Shown: positions 34,050-44,316 of the stretch, piece after piece | How the letters are laid out: each line of letters starts with the position of its first letter | Numbering within the stretch: the stretch's first letter is position 1 | Origin: CBDCUI01 sp965223115 | GTDB lineage: Bacteria > Pseudomonadota > Gammaproteobacteria > UBA4575 | Length of the DNA stretch: 64,000 bases | NCBI GenBank assembly: GCA_965223115.1 | Contig: OZ244982.1 | Span: forward strand, 1,736,001 to 1,800,000 | Reading direction: 5' to 3' | Program-made: the position numbers and the translations under genes | The notes under the pieces: model-generated | What the model saw: the letters and a program-made list of their open reading frames with translations, nothing else | Databases searched by the model: none | Told to the model about the DNA's origin: nothing

Positions 34050-34920
34050 AGAAACTCTTAACCAATACACTGACCGTATCAATCAACAACTTAAAAGTTG
34101 GTTACCAAAAGAAACTGAACCGCCAATAATATTGCACCAAGCCATGCGTTATGCAGTATTAGGTGGTGGCAAACGAATTCGACCTGCGTTGCTATATGCA
34201 ACCGGTACAGCATTGGGAACTGAACTTGAACAATTAGATACTGCAGCTTGTGCTGTTGAGCTTATGCATAGTTATTCACTAGTACATGATGATTTACCTG
34301 CCATGGATAATGACGATTTACGTCGTGGTTTGCCCACTTGTCATAAAGCTTTTGATGAAGCCACAGCAATACTTGCTGGAGATGCCATACAAGCGCTAGC
34401 TTTTTCCATTCTCGCTAATGACACACGTTCGAGCCAACAACGCGTTACATTAATTCAATTATTAGCTGAATCCTCGGGTTCACGAGGAATGGCTGGAGGG
34501 CAAGCCATTGATCTTGCATCCGTCAATAAACAATTAAATAGAAACGAGATTGAGCAAATGCATCGTTTAAAGACTGGTGCACTCATAAAAGCAAGTGTAT
34601 TGATGGCAGTCGCAGCCAGCGACATTAGTAATCCAGATGTTTACCGAAGTTTTGCTTATTTTGCTGATTGCATTGGGCTTGCGTTTCAGATTCGTGACGA
34701 TATTCTGGATATTCAGGCAGATACAGATGTTTTAGGCAAACCCCAAGGATCTGATGCGGCACAGAATAAACCCACCTATCCAAGCATTATGGGAATTGAA
34801 GAAGCGGAAAAAGTAGCTACGGATCTCTTAGAAAAGGCCTTAGATGAAATCAAGCCCTTAAACTCGCAAGCAGAAACCTTACGTGCAGTAAGTAAATATA
34901 TGGTGATACGGAATTCTTAA
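34024..34920 (+). CDS. ispA: Farnesyl diphosphate synthase (polyprenyl synthetase family)
   Basis: 298 residues. First Asp-rich motif in LVHDDLPAMDNDDLRRG and second in FQIRDDILDI. GGGKRIRPALLY is the substrate-binding block. It condenses IPP with DMAPP and GPP to farnesyl diphosphate. ATG at 34024 lies inside xseB, so translation is probably coupled. It feeds quinone and undecaprenol synthesis, with dxs next providing the precursor pathway. Confidence 0.95.
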   Translation: MEICLKAIEETLNQYTDRINQQLKSWLPKETEPPIILHQAMRYAVLGGGKRIRPALLYATGTALGTELEQLDTAACAVELMHSYSLVHDDLPAMDNDDLRRGLPTCHKAFDEATAILAGDAIQALAFSILANDTRSSQQRVTLIQLLAESSGSRGMAGGQAIDLASVNKQLNRNEIEQMHRLKTGALIKASVLMAVAASDISNPDVYRSFAYFADCIGLAFQIRDDILDIQADTDVLGKPQGSDAAQNKPTYPSIMGIEEAEKVATDLLEKALDEIKPLNSQAETLRAVSKYMVIRNS

Positions 34921-34995
34921 TTACAAACTATTAATATATGCAGATTAATATAATTCTTAATTACATAATTAATTTCAGCACTCCAAATTAAAAAC

Positions 34996-36879
34996 ATGAC
35001 TGAAAACCCCTATCCATTACTATCCAGCATCGATTATCCTGCTGATCTGCGCGCACTTAAATTACATCAAGTTCCTGCAGTTGCGGATGAGTTACGTAAC
35101 TTTTTACTGGATTCAGTTGCCAGCAGTGGTGGGCATTTTGCTGCAGGTTTAGGGGCGATTGAAATTACCACTGCTTTACATTATGTATTTAATACACCCC
35201 ATGATCGAATTGTGTGGGATGTTGGCCATCAATGCTATCCACACAAAATACTTACTGGTCGCAAATCACGCATTACTAGTATTCGAACAAAAGACGGGCT
35301 TGCGCCATTCCCAAAACGGAATGAAAGTGAATATGATCACTTTGGTGTGGGCCACTCTAGCACCTCTATCAGTGCTGCTTTAGGTATGGCTATTGCAAGC
35401 TCTCAAAATGCAGAAAATCGTAAAGTTATCGCTGTAATTGGTGACGGTGGTTTAACAGCAGGTTTGGCCTATGAAGCATTAAATCATTTAGGTGACAATA
35501 AAGCAGACCTATTAGTCATACTCAACGACAATGAAATGTCTATTTCACCCAATGTTGGTGCTATGACTAACTACTTAGCGCGAATGTTATCTGGAAAGGT
35601 GTTTTCGACTATGCGTGAAGGTAGTAAAAAACTACTAGAACCTATCCCACCCATTCATGAATTGGCCCGTCGTACTGAAGAACATGTAAAAGGCATGTTA
35701 GCGCCGGGGACACTATTTGAAGAAATGGGTGTCCATTATTATGGCCCTGTCGATGGACACGATGTGTCTGGTTTAATCAAAACCTTGCAAAACTTAAAGC
35801 GTCTAACTGGACCTCGTCTTCTTCACATTGTTACGCGCAAAGGGAAAGGTTATGAAAAGGCAGAAACAGATCCTGTCGCATATCATGCAGTACCTGCATT
35901 TGACCCCAGCATTGGTGTTGTCAAATCGAATAAAAAACCAAAAACCACTTATACAAAAGTATTTAGTGACTGGATTTGTGATATTGCTGAACAAGATGAA
36001 AGAGTTATAGCCATTACACCAGCCATGCGCGAAGGGTCAGGACTTGTAGAGTTTTCAAAAAAATTTCCAAATCGTTACTTTGATGTAGCTATAGCAGAGC
36101 AACATGCCGTGACTCTTGCTGCCGGCATGGCATGTGAACAACTAAAGCCAGTGGTAGCTATTTACTCAACCTTTCTACAGCGCGCATATGATCAATTAAT
36201 ACATGATGTTGCTATACAAAATCTTGCTGTATTGTTTGCAATAGACCGAGCAGGTGTTGTCGGACCGGATGGTCAAACACACGCTGGCAGTTTCGATTTA
36301 ACCTACTTGCGTTGCATTCCAAACATGATGGTAATGGTACCAGCAGATGAAAATGAAACGCGGCGCATGTTGTACACTGCTTATTTACAAGATTGCCCTA
36401 CTGCAGTGCGTTACCCACGTGGCACAGGGCCCGGAGCACCCGTTCACCCAGACCTAAATGCAGTAAAAATTGGAAAAGCAAAAATTATGCGACAAGGCAA
36501 ATATATAGCTATTTTAGCCTTTGGCAGCCCTGTCTATGATGCCCTTAAGGCTGGCGAACAATTAAATGCAACAGTTGTAAACATGCGTTTTGTCAAACCC
36601 ATAGATAAAGAACTAATAAAAGAAATAGCGGCTCATCATGATTACATTATTACAATTGAAGATAATGCGATAATGGGAGGTGCTGGAAGTGCAGTGAATG
36701 AAATAATATTAAACGAGTACAAAAAAAATATAAAAGTAAAAAATTTAGGCTTACCTGATGAATTTTTAGATCATGCATCACGCGATGAGTTGCTTATCGA
36801 CGCTGGGCTAGATGTAAATTCAATAATTGAGTCGATTCAAACGTTCACAGCAAAAACAAATTCAAAAGTCACAAATTAA
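34996..36879 (+). CDS. dxs: 1-deoxy-D-xylulose-5-phosphate synthase
   Basis: First enzyme of the non-mevalonate isoprenoid pathway; thiamine-diphosphate dependent. 627 residues. VIGDGGLTAGLAYEALN carries the TPP/Mg motif; DVAIAEQHAVTLAAGMA contains the catalytic Glu region; HAGSFDLTYLRCIPNM lies in the transketolase pyrimidine domain. The order xseB-ispA-dxs is the usual gammaproteobacterial cluster. Confidence 0.98.
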   Translation: MTENPYPLLSSIDYPADLRALKLHQVPAVADELRNFLLDSVASSGGHFAAGLGAIEITTALHYVFNTPHDRIVWDVGHQCYPHKILTGRKSRITSIRTKDGLAPFPKRNESEYDHFGVGHSSTSISAALGMAIASSQNAENRKVIAVIGDGGLTAGLAYEALNHLGDNKADLLVILNDNEMSISPNVGAMTNYLARMLSGKVFSTMREGSKKLLEPIPPIHELARRTEEHVKGMLAPGTLFEEMGVHYYGPVDGHDVSGLIKTLQNLKRLTGPRLLHIVTRKGKGYEKAETDPVAYHAVPAFDPSIGVVKSNKKPKTTYTKVFSDWICDIAEQDERVIAITPAMREGSGLVEFSKKFPNRYFDVAIAEQHAVTLAAGMACEQLKPVVAIYSTFLQRAYDQLIHDVAIQNLAVLFAIDRAGVVGPDGQTHAGSFDLTYLRCIPNMMVMVPADENETRRMLYTAYLQDCPTAVRYPRGTGPGAPVHPDLNAVKIGKAKIMRQGKYIAILAFGSPVYDALKAGEQLNATVVNMRFVKPIDKELIKEIAAHHDYIITIEDNAIMGGAGSAVNEIILNEYKKNIKVKNLGLPDEFLDHASRDELLIDAGLDVNSIIESIQTFTAKTNSKVTN

Positions 36880-36895
36880 CTTAAGATATGCTTTT

Positions 36896-37960
36896 TCAAG
36901 CATTCGGATAGCTTCCTGGATATGCAGCGACGATTCGTTGTAATAATTTCCTAGCCGTTTCAGGTTTAATTACGCCTGTCTCGTCTTCCGCTTCATGGAC
37001 TGTGATTAATGTTTGCTTACCTTGACTAAGTAAATGAATTTGATAAAAGCTTTTCTCAGCATCCGGTTTTTGTTGTTCATCTATATTGTCCAACTTCAGA
37101 TCTAGCGACACAAAATATACACCCTTATTGCGATTATGATCTTCAACTAATAAACCTGAACGATCTAATGCCACCCCTGTTCTTCTCCATACCCTTGAAA
37201 ATTCATCTCCTACTAGTAAAACAGGAACACCACCTACATCTTTAATGTCCAGATACAAAAACTGAGAATCTGCAGTAGCAAACTTAATTTCAGCCTCTTC
37301 TCTTGAAGTACCTAAAGATTCCATCAATCTAATCATCATTTCCGCTTCACGTTCGCCATTTGGTGGCTGCGGTTTCCATAAGATTTGGTTATCTTTGTTT
37401 ATTGCCGCTACTTCTGCTCCACGCTGAGTCAAAAAGATATTAGTAACTGCATTGGGTTGCCGTTCGAGTCGAATACGAAACTTCTCACCTGTAATGTCAA
37501 AACTTTCCTGTTGGGTTTGCGAGCTTGTCGAACGATTTAAATTTTGTCTCCATTCTGTTTCGATATATCCAAGCACTGGCTCATCAGCAGCAATACGGAA
37601 ATCTTCATCCAGAAGAAATCTACGTAATAAAGGCCATAATGTAATTGGATCAGTATCCACTTCTAACCATCGTGTCGGACCTTCTCGACGCACTCTTATA
37701 TCAAGAAACTCAGGCAAAACAGCGGCCCCCAAAGCCGGGCTTTGTGTGTCTAAGGCGCTGATACGATCATTTGCAGTTTTAGGTATTTCCAGACTATCTT
37801 CCCATTCAGGGGTGATTAAGTCTGGTGGAGCCTCAAGAGGGTTAGTCGAACCACTGTCTGCATAGTCCGAACCCAAATTTAAAAAAGCACAACCATTGAT
37901 CACACTAATAATTAACATTACTAATAATGAATTACATAGATATTGCAATTGACTATTCAT
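36896..37960 (-). CDS. bamC: Outer membrane assembly lipoprotein BamC
   Basis: Accessory lipoprotein of the BAM complex. The frame opens at GTG 38011, but the ATG at 37960 (MNSQLQYLCN) gives a normal lipoprotein signal with lipobox VINGC (Cys24). This start also lies 20 bases after the dapA stop instead of inside dapA. 354 residues from this start, two helix-grip-like domains (for example LLVGDEFSRVWRRTGVALDR). It is downstream of dapA as in E. coli. BamD is also in the window, at 52.4 kb. Confidence 0.9.
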   Translation of the reverse strand: MNSQLQYLCNSLLVMLIISVINGCAFLNLGSDYADSGSTNPLEAPPDLITPEWEDSLEIPKTANDRISALDTQSPALGAAVLPEFLDIRVRREGPTRWLEVDTDPITLWPLLRRFLLDEDFRIAADEPVLGYIETEWRQNLNRSTSSQTQQESFDITGEKFRIRLERQPNAVTNIFLTQRGAEVAAINKDNQILWKPQPPNGEREAEMMIRLMESLGTSREEAEIKFATADSQFLYLDIKDVGGVPVLLVGDEFSRVWRRTGVALDRSGLLVEDHNRNKGVYFVSLDLKLDNIDEQQKPDAEKSFYQIHLLSQGKQTLITVHEAEDETGVIKPETARKLLQRIVAAYPGSYPNA

Positions 37961-37979
37961 CCTTGTAATTAAAACTCTT

Positions 37980-38855
37980 TTAAATGCTACCTGCAATTTG
38001 CAATGCTTCACGTAATGTAGCGTGATGGGAACTAGATAATTTTGTCATTGGCAAACGGATCCCATCTGGAAACAAGCCCATTTCAGTTAAACACCATTTA
38101 ACAGGTATGGGATTAGACTCTAAAAACAAGTCTTTGTTTAAACGCTCTAGCTTAGAGTTAAGTTGTTGTGCTTTAGTTCGATCACCTTCAAGACATGCCA
38201 TACATAAATCATGGAATAACTTCGGTGCCACATTACCTGTGACTGTAATAACACCATGACCACCAGCAAGCATAAACTCCATGGCTGTCGCATCGTCACC
38301 ACTTATCAATAAAAACCCTGCTTTACTTTCAGCGAGGATTTTCTTACATCGACTAATATCGCCAGTAGCTTCTTTTATACCAATAATATTTTCAACTTGA
38401 GAAAGCTTAATTGCTGTCTCAGGTAACATATCACAAGCGGTTCTACCAGGTACATTATAAAGAATCTGGGGTAAAGCCACTGCTTTTGCAATGGCTTGAT
38501 GATGTAACACTAAACCTTCTTGGGTTGGTTTATTGTAATATGGCGTGACTAATAAACATGCATCTGCACCACTATCTTTAGCACTTTGTGTTAACTCAAT
38601 TGCTTCATGGGTTGCATTCGCTCCAGTCCCAGCAATAACTGGAATACGCCCTTTGACTTGATCCACTACAAAGCGGATTACTTCGCAATGCTCTTCGTGA
38701 TTCAAAGTGGCAGATTCACCTGTTGTACCTGCAGGAACTAAGGCATCGGTATTATTCTCAATATGGAACTCTATATATCTCGCCAGACTATCGTAATCGA
38801 CTGCACCGTTTTCATGCATAGGCGTGGCAATGGCTACCATACTTCCTTTGAACAC
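37980..38855 (-). CDS. dapA: 4-hydroxy-tetrahydrodipicolinate synthase
   Basis: Condenses pyruvate with aspartate semialdehyde in lysine and peptidoglycan precursor synthesis. 291 residues, TIM barrel. GTTGESATL, YYNKPTQEGL, YNVPGRTACD, and the Schiff-base Lys in GIKEATGD are all visible. First gene of dapA-bamC on the minus strand. Confidence 0.98.
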   Translation of the reverse strand: MFKGSMVAIATPMHENGAVDYDSLARYIEFHIENNTDALVPAGTTGESATLNHEEHCEVIRFVVDQVKGRIPVIAGTGANATHEAIELTQSAKDSGADACLLVTPYYNKPTQEGLVLHHQAIAKAVALPQILYNVPGRTACDMLPETAIKLSQVENIIGIKEATGDISRCKKILAESKAGFLLISGDDATAMEFMLAGGHGVITVTGNVAPKLFHDLCMACLEGDRTKAQQLNSKLERLNKDLFLESNPIPVKWCLTEMGLFPDGIRLPMTKLSSSHHATLREALQIAGSI

Positions 38856-38942
38856 AAACTACCTCAAATGGACTGTTGATTGGAGAAGCCCGCGATATTA
38901 CAAATGAAATCATAGCATTACAAGCAAACTCGGGGGTTTAAA

Positions 38943-39425
38943 ATGGTAAACAACAATAATAAAGCCGCGACCTTAAACAAAAAGGTACCTGCATTCAAAT
39001 GTAATTGTACGCCTGATCAAACTCTCAAACTCAGTGATCTAAAGGGTAATAAGGTCGTATTATATTTTTACCCAAAGGACAATACTCCAGGTTGTACTAC
39101 AGAGGCTCAGGATTTTAGTGAAGCGCACACAAAATTTAAACGTGCAGGAACTAAAATATTTGGAGTTTCAAGAGATTCATTAACTTCACATCAAAAATTT
39201 AAAGACAAGTATAAACTTAAATTTGAATTAATTTCTGACCCTGACGGAGAATTATGTACTTTATTTGATGTGATCAAAATGAAAAATATGTATGGTAAAA
39301 AAGTACGTGGTATTGAACGTAGCACTTTCTTAATTGATGAAAAAGGTGTGCTTAAGAACGAATGGCGCAAAGTCAAAGTGAAAGGACATGTAGAGGAAGT
39401 ATTAGAAGCAGTTAAATCATTATGA
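38943..39425 (+). CDS. bcp: Thioredoxin-dependent peroxiredoxin, Bcp/PrxQ type
   Basis: 160 residues. The peroxidatic Cys is Cys51 in NTPGCTTEAQDF; the resolving Cys often five residues later is Gln here, so it probably works as a 1-Cys enzyme. YFYPKD and an ERSTFLIDEKG segment are family-typical. Divergent from dapA. Its 3' end overlaps the convergent perM by six bases. Confidence 0.93.
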   Translation: MVNNNNKAATLNKKVPAFKCNCTPDQTLKLSDLKGNKVVLYFYPKDNTPGCTTEAQDFSEAHTKFKRAGTKIFGVSRDSLTSHQKFKDKYKLKFELISDPDGELCTLFDVIKMKNMYGKKVRGIERSTFLIDEKGVLKNEWRKVKVKGHVEEVLEAVKSL

Positions 39426-40517
39426 GTCTGAAACAGGCACACTGCTTTGTTCATTTTCCCCGTTCTTCTTCGGCCATGCTTTAATTACAGCATTTACCAA
39501 CGTTGCAAGAGGTATTGCAAAAAATACACCCCATATACCCCAAATACCACCAAAAATTAATACAGCTGCAATGATGGCAGCAGGATGTAAGTTAACCACT
39601 TCTGAAAATAATAGTGGCACAAGAATATTTCCATCTAAAAATTGAATTATCAAATATGCAATTAATACATATGCAAACTGTGAACCAAACCCCCATTGAA
39701 AATAAGCTACAAATGCTATCGGAATAGTAACAACTGCAGCACCTACATATGGGATAATTACCGAAATACCAACCAAAAATGACAGCAACATTGCATAGTC
39801 CAGATCGAAAAACATAAATGTCACATAAGTAATAGACCAGACTATAAAAATTTCTAAAAACTTACCACGAATATAACTCGCAACCTTCTGATTGACTTCA
39901 AACCATACTTCTGTAGTTAATTCACGATCAGTTGGCAAAAAACCTTCAAACCATCGTAATATTTTGTGTTTATCTTTCAAAAAGAAAAACACTAGCAATG
40001 GCACAAGAATTAAGTAGACCATAATCGTTATCAAACCTACTACTGACTCTAATGGTTGACTAATAAAGTCATGACCTGCGGATATCAACTGTGTGCGTAT
40101 TGACCAGATAAGCTCTTTAACTTGTTCTTCAGTAAAAATTTGCGCAAGGCTTGGGTATTTATCTGGTAATTGCATTAATAAAGTTTGACCATGCGTTATC
40201 ATATTAGGCAATTCACGTAAAAATTGCGTAAATTGGTGTGATAGCTTAGGGATGAGACCAAAAAGAATCAGCAGTAATAATGCAATGAATGCAAAAAACA
40301 CTATAATTAAAGCAATAAACCTGGGAATTTTACTACGCCTGAGAATTTCCACCGCTCCATCTAGCACATAGGCAATTACTATACTTGCCAGTAGTGGCGC
40401 TAAAACATCTCCAGCAAATATCACTACTGCAAAGCCAATAATCAAAAACAATGCAAGTATTACAACCTGCGGGTTTGAAAAGTGTCTCTGATACCAGTTT
40501 TTTATATATCCAATCAT
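39420..40517 (-). CDS. perM: PerM/AI-2E exporter family membrane protein
   Basis: 365 residues, about seven or eight helices with the C-terminal glycine-rich pore segment (PYVGAAVVTIPIAFVAYF, then LIFGGIWGIWGVFFAIPL). Family members export small molecules; the specific substrate here is unknown. ATG at 40517. A LysR gene lies upstream in the same direction. Confidence 0.88.
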   Translation of the reverse strand: MIGYIKNWYQRHFSNPQVVILALFLIIGFAVVIFAGDVLAPLLASIVIAYVLDGAVEILRRSKIPRFIALIIVFFAFIALLLLILFGLIPKLSHQFTQFLRELPNMITHGQTLLMQLPDKYPSLAQIFTEEQVKELIWSIRTQLISAGHDFISQPLESVVGLITIMVYLILVPLLVFFFLKDKHKILRWFEGFLPTDRELTTEVWFEVNQKVASYIRGKFLEIFIVWSITYVTFMFFDLDYAMLLSFLVGISVIIPYVGAAVVTIPIAFVAYFQWGFGSQFAYVLIAYLIIQFLDGNILVPLLFSEVVNLHPAAIIAAVLIFGGIWGIWGVFFAIPLATLVNAVIKAWPKKNGENEQSSVPVSDS

Positions 40518-40684
40518 TTATAAGTTTAACGCTGGAAAAGTAACAACATTTTGTTACTTATAAAATAAGGAATCAATTTTATAGGCTTAGCCCATCAATT
40601 TGGACTACTTAATAATTGAAATTCTTATTGGTAAGACAATTGGTCATTATCTGCATGTCTGGTGTTTTTGAACACGGTTACTTG

Positions 40685-41578
40685 CTATGGACTGCAATAT
40701 CCTCTCGCATACTCTAGCAGCTCTTCCATTGCATGGAGTCGAAACTTTTGCCTTTGTCTAACAAAAGAAAATGATCTCTCAAGAGGAGGACTAAGACTAA
40801 GTTTACTTAAACTGTTCAGTTTTAGTTCTTTTTCAATTGTTGCACTGGAAACAATAGAAACTCCCATACCTGCTTCAACTGCTCCTTTTATTGACTCAGG
40901 GCTCCCAAGCTCCAAACATATATTTAGATTATTTTTATCTAAACCCATCTTTGTCATGTAATCCATAATTACATCACGCGTGCCAGAACCTTCTTCACGA
41001 CATATAAATGGATAATGCATAAGCTCATCCATTGAAATGGAATCTTTATTAGATAATTCATGGTCTGGTGGAACTATAACTACTAAATTATCAACACGGC
41101 ATACTTCCACTAGCAAGTTTTTATTTGTCACCGGACCCTCGACAATACCTAGATCAATCATACTGTTTTCAATCATTGACACGATGCCTTCAGTATTAGA
41201 CACCTTTAATCGTAATTGAATATCCTGATACTGCTTAGTGAACCCGCTAAGCAAACTCGGTAACATATATTCAGCTATAGTTGTGCTTGCACCCAAGGTT
41301 AAAGCCCCACTCACATCTCCGGTAAGCTCTTTAACTGAATTCTCCATCTCGGCATAGAGTTCAAAAATTTCCTCTGCATATTCATATGATTTACGCCCAG
41401 CCTCAGTAAGCGTGACTCGATTATGAGTACGATCAAACAAACGAGTGTTGAAATGTTCCTCTAGCTGCCGCACTTGAAAAGTTACTGCAGGTTGCGTCAT
41501 ATGCAATGTTTCAGCTGCCTTGGTAAAGCTAAGTAATTTGGCAACGGTATAGAAAACCTGTAAACGTCGATCAGCCAT
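40685..41578 (-). CDS. LysR-family regulator, CysL-like
   Basis: 297 residues. HTH near the N-terminus (FTKAAETLHMTQPAVTFQVRQLEEHF). The effector domain has GASTTIAEYMLP, REEGSGTRDVI and LELGSPESIKGAVEAGMGV, which resembles the CysL/selenium-associated LysR group. The target is unknown: no sulfite reductase or other obvious partner is adjacent. The 260-base region upstream (41579-41838) could hold an autoregulatory site. Confidence 0.88.
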   Translation of the reverse strand: MADRRLQVFYTVAKLLSFTKAAETLHMTQPAVTFQVRQLEEHFNTRLFDRTHNRVTLTEAGRKSYEYAEEIFELYAEMENSVKELTGDVSGALTLGASTTIAEYMLPSLLSGFTKQYQDIQLRLKVSNTEGIVSMIENSMIDLGIVEGPVTNKNLLVEVCRVDNLVVIVPPDHELSNKDSISMDELMHYPFICREEGSGTRDVIMDYMTKMGLDKNNLNICLELGSPESIKGAVEAGMGVSIVSSATIEKELKLNSLSKLSLSPPLERSFSFVRQRQKFRLHAMEELLEYARGYCSP

Positions 41579-41838
41579 TTTTGGTCTCTGAAAAGCCCAT
41601 TCATAAAATTTATGAAGTAGTATAACACCTGAATAGTTAACTGATGTGTATGTTTTTTAACAATATCTACTCATTTCAAGCTTAAATACCAAAGACACAA
41701 GCACTTACAAGCAAACTAACGTCTAATTTCGTCACTGGAAATCATCCGTCTAACCTTTAAACATTATGATTTTAGCCATATATGAGCTCTATTTTTGCTA
41801 GACTAATACATTCAAATTACGTTTATTTTATATAAATT

Positions 41839-42288
41839 ATGATCACAAAATCTCTAGTATCTACACTTATATCGCTTCTCTTAGCCACGGCACTTCATGC
41901 CACAACCGTCTACAAATGGGATGAAAATGGTAAAACCATCTATAGTCAGACACCCCCTCCTCCTGGAGTGAAGTTCGAGATCGTAATTCAACAAAGTGGA
42001 AGTAACCCTACTGCAGTAGCCAAAGCTGAATCGAAGACACCTAGCAGCACTTTTGAACAGCGCCGCGAAGAACGCCTACAGAAACAACAAGAGAAGGAAG
42101 TGCTTGAGGAAAGCAACCGAATTAAACAAGAAAATTGTGCCATTGCGCAAAATAATATGCAGTCATTAACCAGTCGTGGACAAGTAACCATTAAAGACGG
42201 CGATATCTACCGCAAATTAACTGAAGAAGAAAGGCAAGGCAAAATCCAAGAAACACAATCTCAAATTGATGAATTCTGTCAGAGCTAG
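41839..42288 (+). CDS. DUF4124 domain protein, secreted
   Basis: 149 residues. Signal peptide (about 1-21, ending ATALHA), then TVYKWDENGKTIYSQTPPP, the DUF4124 signature, followed by a charged coiled-coil-like stretch (RREERLQKQQEKEVLEESNR). Family function unknown. Alone between a LysR gene and proS. Confidence 0.85.
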   Translation: MITKSLVSTLISLLLATALHATTVYKWDENGKTIYSQTPPPPGVKFEIVIQQSGSNPTAVAKAESKTPSSTFEQRREERLQKQQEKEVLEESNRIKQENCAIAQNNMQSLTSRGQVTIKDGDIYRKLTEEERQGKIQETQSQIDEFCQS

Positions 42289-42360
42289 TTACTTAACCTT
42301 TTATTAAATATACTTGCCAAGCCTTAACTAAGCAGCTTATATTCTTACACCTCTCTAACC

Positions 42361-42386
42361 ATCACAAAAGAATATTCTTTTGTGAT
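42361..42386. repeat. Perfect 26-bp palindrome upstream of proS
   Basis: ATCACAAAAGAAT followed at once by its exact reverse complement. It lies 73 bases after the DUF4124 stop and 77 bases before the proS ATG. It could be a terminator-like stem for the first gene or an operator for the second; the following bases (CAAATTG) do not form a T-run. Confidence 0.6.
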
Positions 42387-42462
42387 CAAATTGTGTAGCT
42401 ATACTAAAAACTAATTTGTCTTAAGCAACTTGCTACAAGTAAGTGCGTGAAATAATATTGAT

Positions 42463-44190
42463 ATGCGTGTAAGTCAGTTTCCATTATTTACATTAAAAGA
42501 AGCACCAGCAGATGCTGAAGTCATCAGCCATCAGCTCATGTTACGCGCAGGAATGATTCGCCGCCTTGCAGCTGGACTTTACACGTGGTTACCGCTGGGT
42601 TTGCGCATTTTACGTAATGTTGAAAATATCATACGCGAAGAAATGAACGCATCTGGTGCTATAGAAGTATTAATGCCATCCATACAGCCTGCAGAACTAT
42701 GGCAAGAATCGGAACGCTGGAATCAGTATGGGCCTGAGTTATTAAGAATTCGCGACCGCCATGATCGTGAGTTTTGTTACGGACCTACTCACGAAGAAGT
42801 GATTACTGACCTCGTGAGACGTGAAATACGTAGTTACAAACAACTACCGATAAATTTTTATCAGATCCAAACAAAATTTAGAGACGAAATTCGTCCTCGC
42901 TTTGGGGTTATGCGTTCTCGTGAATTCAGTATGAAAGACGCATACTCATTCCATACTAGTAAGGAGTGCTTAGAAAAAACTTACCAAGTAATGTACGACA
43001 CTTACAGTAATATTTTTACCCGACTAGGATTAGAGTTTCGTGCAGTTGAAGCCGATACGGGTAGTATTGGTGGCAATGCTTCACATGAATTTCATGTGCT
43101 TGCAGAATCTGGTGAAGATGCGATTGCCTTTTCTTCACAAGGTACCTATGCAGCGAATGTAGAACTCGCACCTACATTTCCAAATGATGAGATCAACGAA
43201 TCACAAAGCCAAGAAAATATACTGGAAAAAATTGCAACCCCAAATCAACATAGTATTGAAGACGTTTGTACGTTTTTAAATATACCAGCAACTCAGGTTG
43301 TAAAAACATTAATTGTTAAAGGTGACTCTGAGCCATTAATCGCTCTAGTTATACGTGGTGACCATGAGCTTAATGCAGTTAAAGCACAGAAACTAGAAGC
43401 TGTATCTAGCCCCTTAGAATTTGCTAATGAAATCGAAATCGAAAAATCTTTAAATTGTAAAATTGGTTCACTAGGACCACTAGAACTAAACTGCCCTGTA
43501 ATTGTTGATCATGCAGCCATGCAATTATCTAATTTTGTATGTGGTGCAAACGAAGAAGGCTACCATTTACGAGCCGTAAACTGGAAAAGAGATTTCTATA
43601 ATTTTGATAAATTAATCACAGCTGACATCCGCAAGATTGTCGAAGGCGACAAGAGCCCGGACGGCAAAGGTACAATTTCAATAAAACGTGGTATAGAAGT
43701 AGGACACATATTCCAGCTTGGTAATAAATATAGCAATGCACTTAAGGCAACAGTATTAAAGGCCGATGGCAAAGAACAAGTTGTTACCATGGGCTGCTAT
43801 GGCATTGGCGTAACGCGTGTGGTTGCAGCTGCAATTGAACAAAATTATGATGAATACGGTATTGTTTGGCCATCTTCAATAGCGCCATTTGATATTTCAT
43901 TAATACCTATTAACCTCAAAAAATCCGATCAAATTAAAACAACATGTGAACAACTCTATCTAAAGCTACAAAAATTGGGGCTTGAAGTCTTATTTGACGA
44001 TCGAGACCAGCGTCCAGGCTTGCTATTTGCTGATCACGAATTAATAGGCATACCTCATCGTGTAGTCATAAGTGAGCGCGGTTTAAAAAATAAAGAAATT
44101 GAATATAAAGGCCGACAAGATCAACAAGCACAAAATATCCCAATCGAAAATATCATAAATTTTTTGCAGCAAGAAATTTTAGGAGAATAA
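42463..44190 (+). CDS. proS: Prolyl-tRNA synthetase
   Basis: Class II aminoacyl-tRNA synthetase, 575 residues (E. coli 572). Motif 2 is in FRDEIRPRFGVMRSREFSMKDAYSF, with an editing (YbaK-like) insertion in the middle (THEEVITD upstream, VIVDHAAM inside it) and the anticodon-binding domain at the C-terminus (LFDDRDQRPG). ATG at 42463. Confidence 0.98.
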   Translation: MRVSQFPLFTLKEAPADAEVISHQLMLRAGMIRRLAAGLYTWLPLGLRILRNVENIIREEMNASGAIEVLMPSIQPAELWQESERWNQYGPELLRIRDRHDREFCYGPTHEEVITDLVRREIRSYKQLPINFYQIQTKFRDEIRPRFGVMRSREFSMKDAYSFHTSKECLEKTYQVMYDTYSNIFTRLGLEFRAVEADTGSIGGNASHEFHVLAESGEDAIAFSSQGTYAANVELAPTFPNDEINESQSQENILEKIATPNQHSIEDVCTFLNIPATQVVKTLIVKGDSEPLIALVIRGDHELNAVKAQKLEAVSSPLEFANEIEIEKSLNCKIGSLGPLELNCPVIVDHAAMQLSNFVCGANEEGYHLRAVNWKRDFYNFDKLITADIRKIVEGDKSPDGKGTISIKRGIEVGHIFQLGNKYSNALKATVLKADGKEQVVTMGCYGIGVTRVVAAAIEQNYDEYGIVWPSSIAPFDISLIPINLKKSDQIKTTCEQLYLKLQKLGLEVLFDDRDQRPGLLFADHELIGIPHRVVISERGLKNKEIEYKGRQDQQAQNIPIENIINFLQQEILGE

Positions 44191-44316
44191 TTTAACTTTA
44201 TATGAAACTTACCAGTGGTTATAAGTATCTATAAATAGCTTCTTCATTCTTGAAGTTTATGCAATATAAGCACTACACTTAAACACATTACCATTATCGT
44301 TCAATTGGACTAAACC

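Noticed and set aside
37452..37865. 137-codon plus-strand frame opposite bamC
   Set aside because: No motif; lies entirely inside the lipoprotein gene on the other strand.
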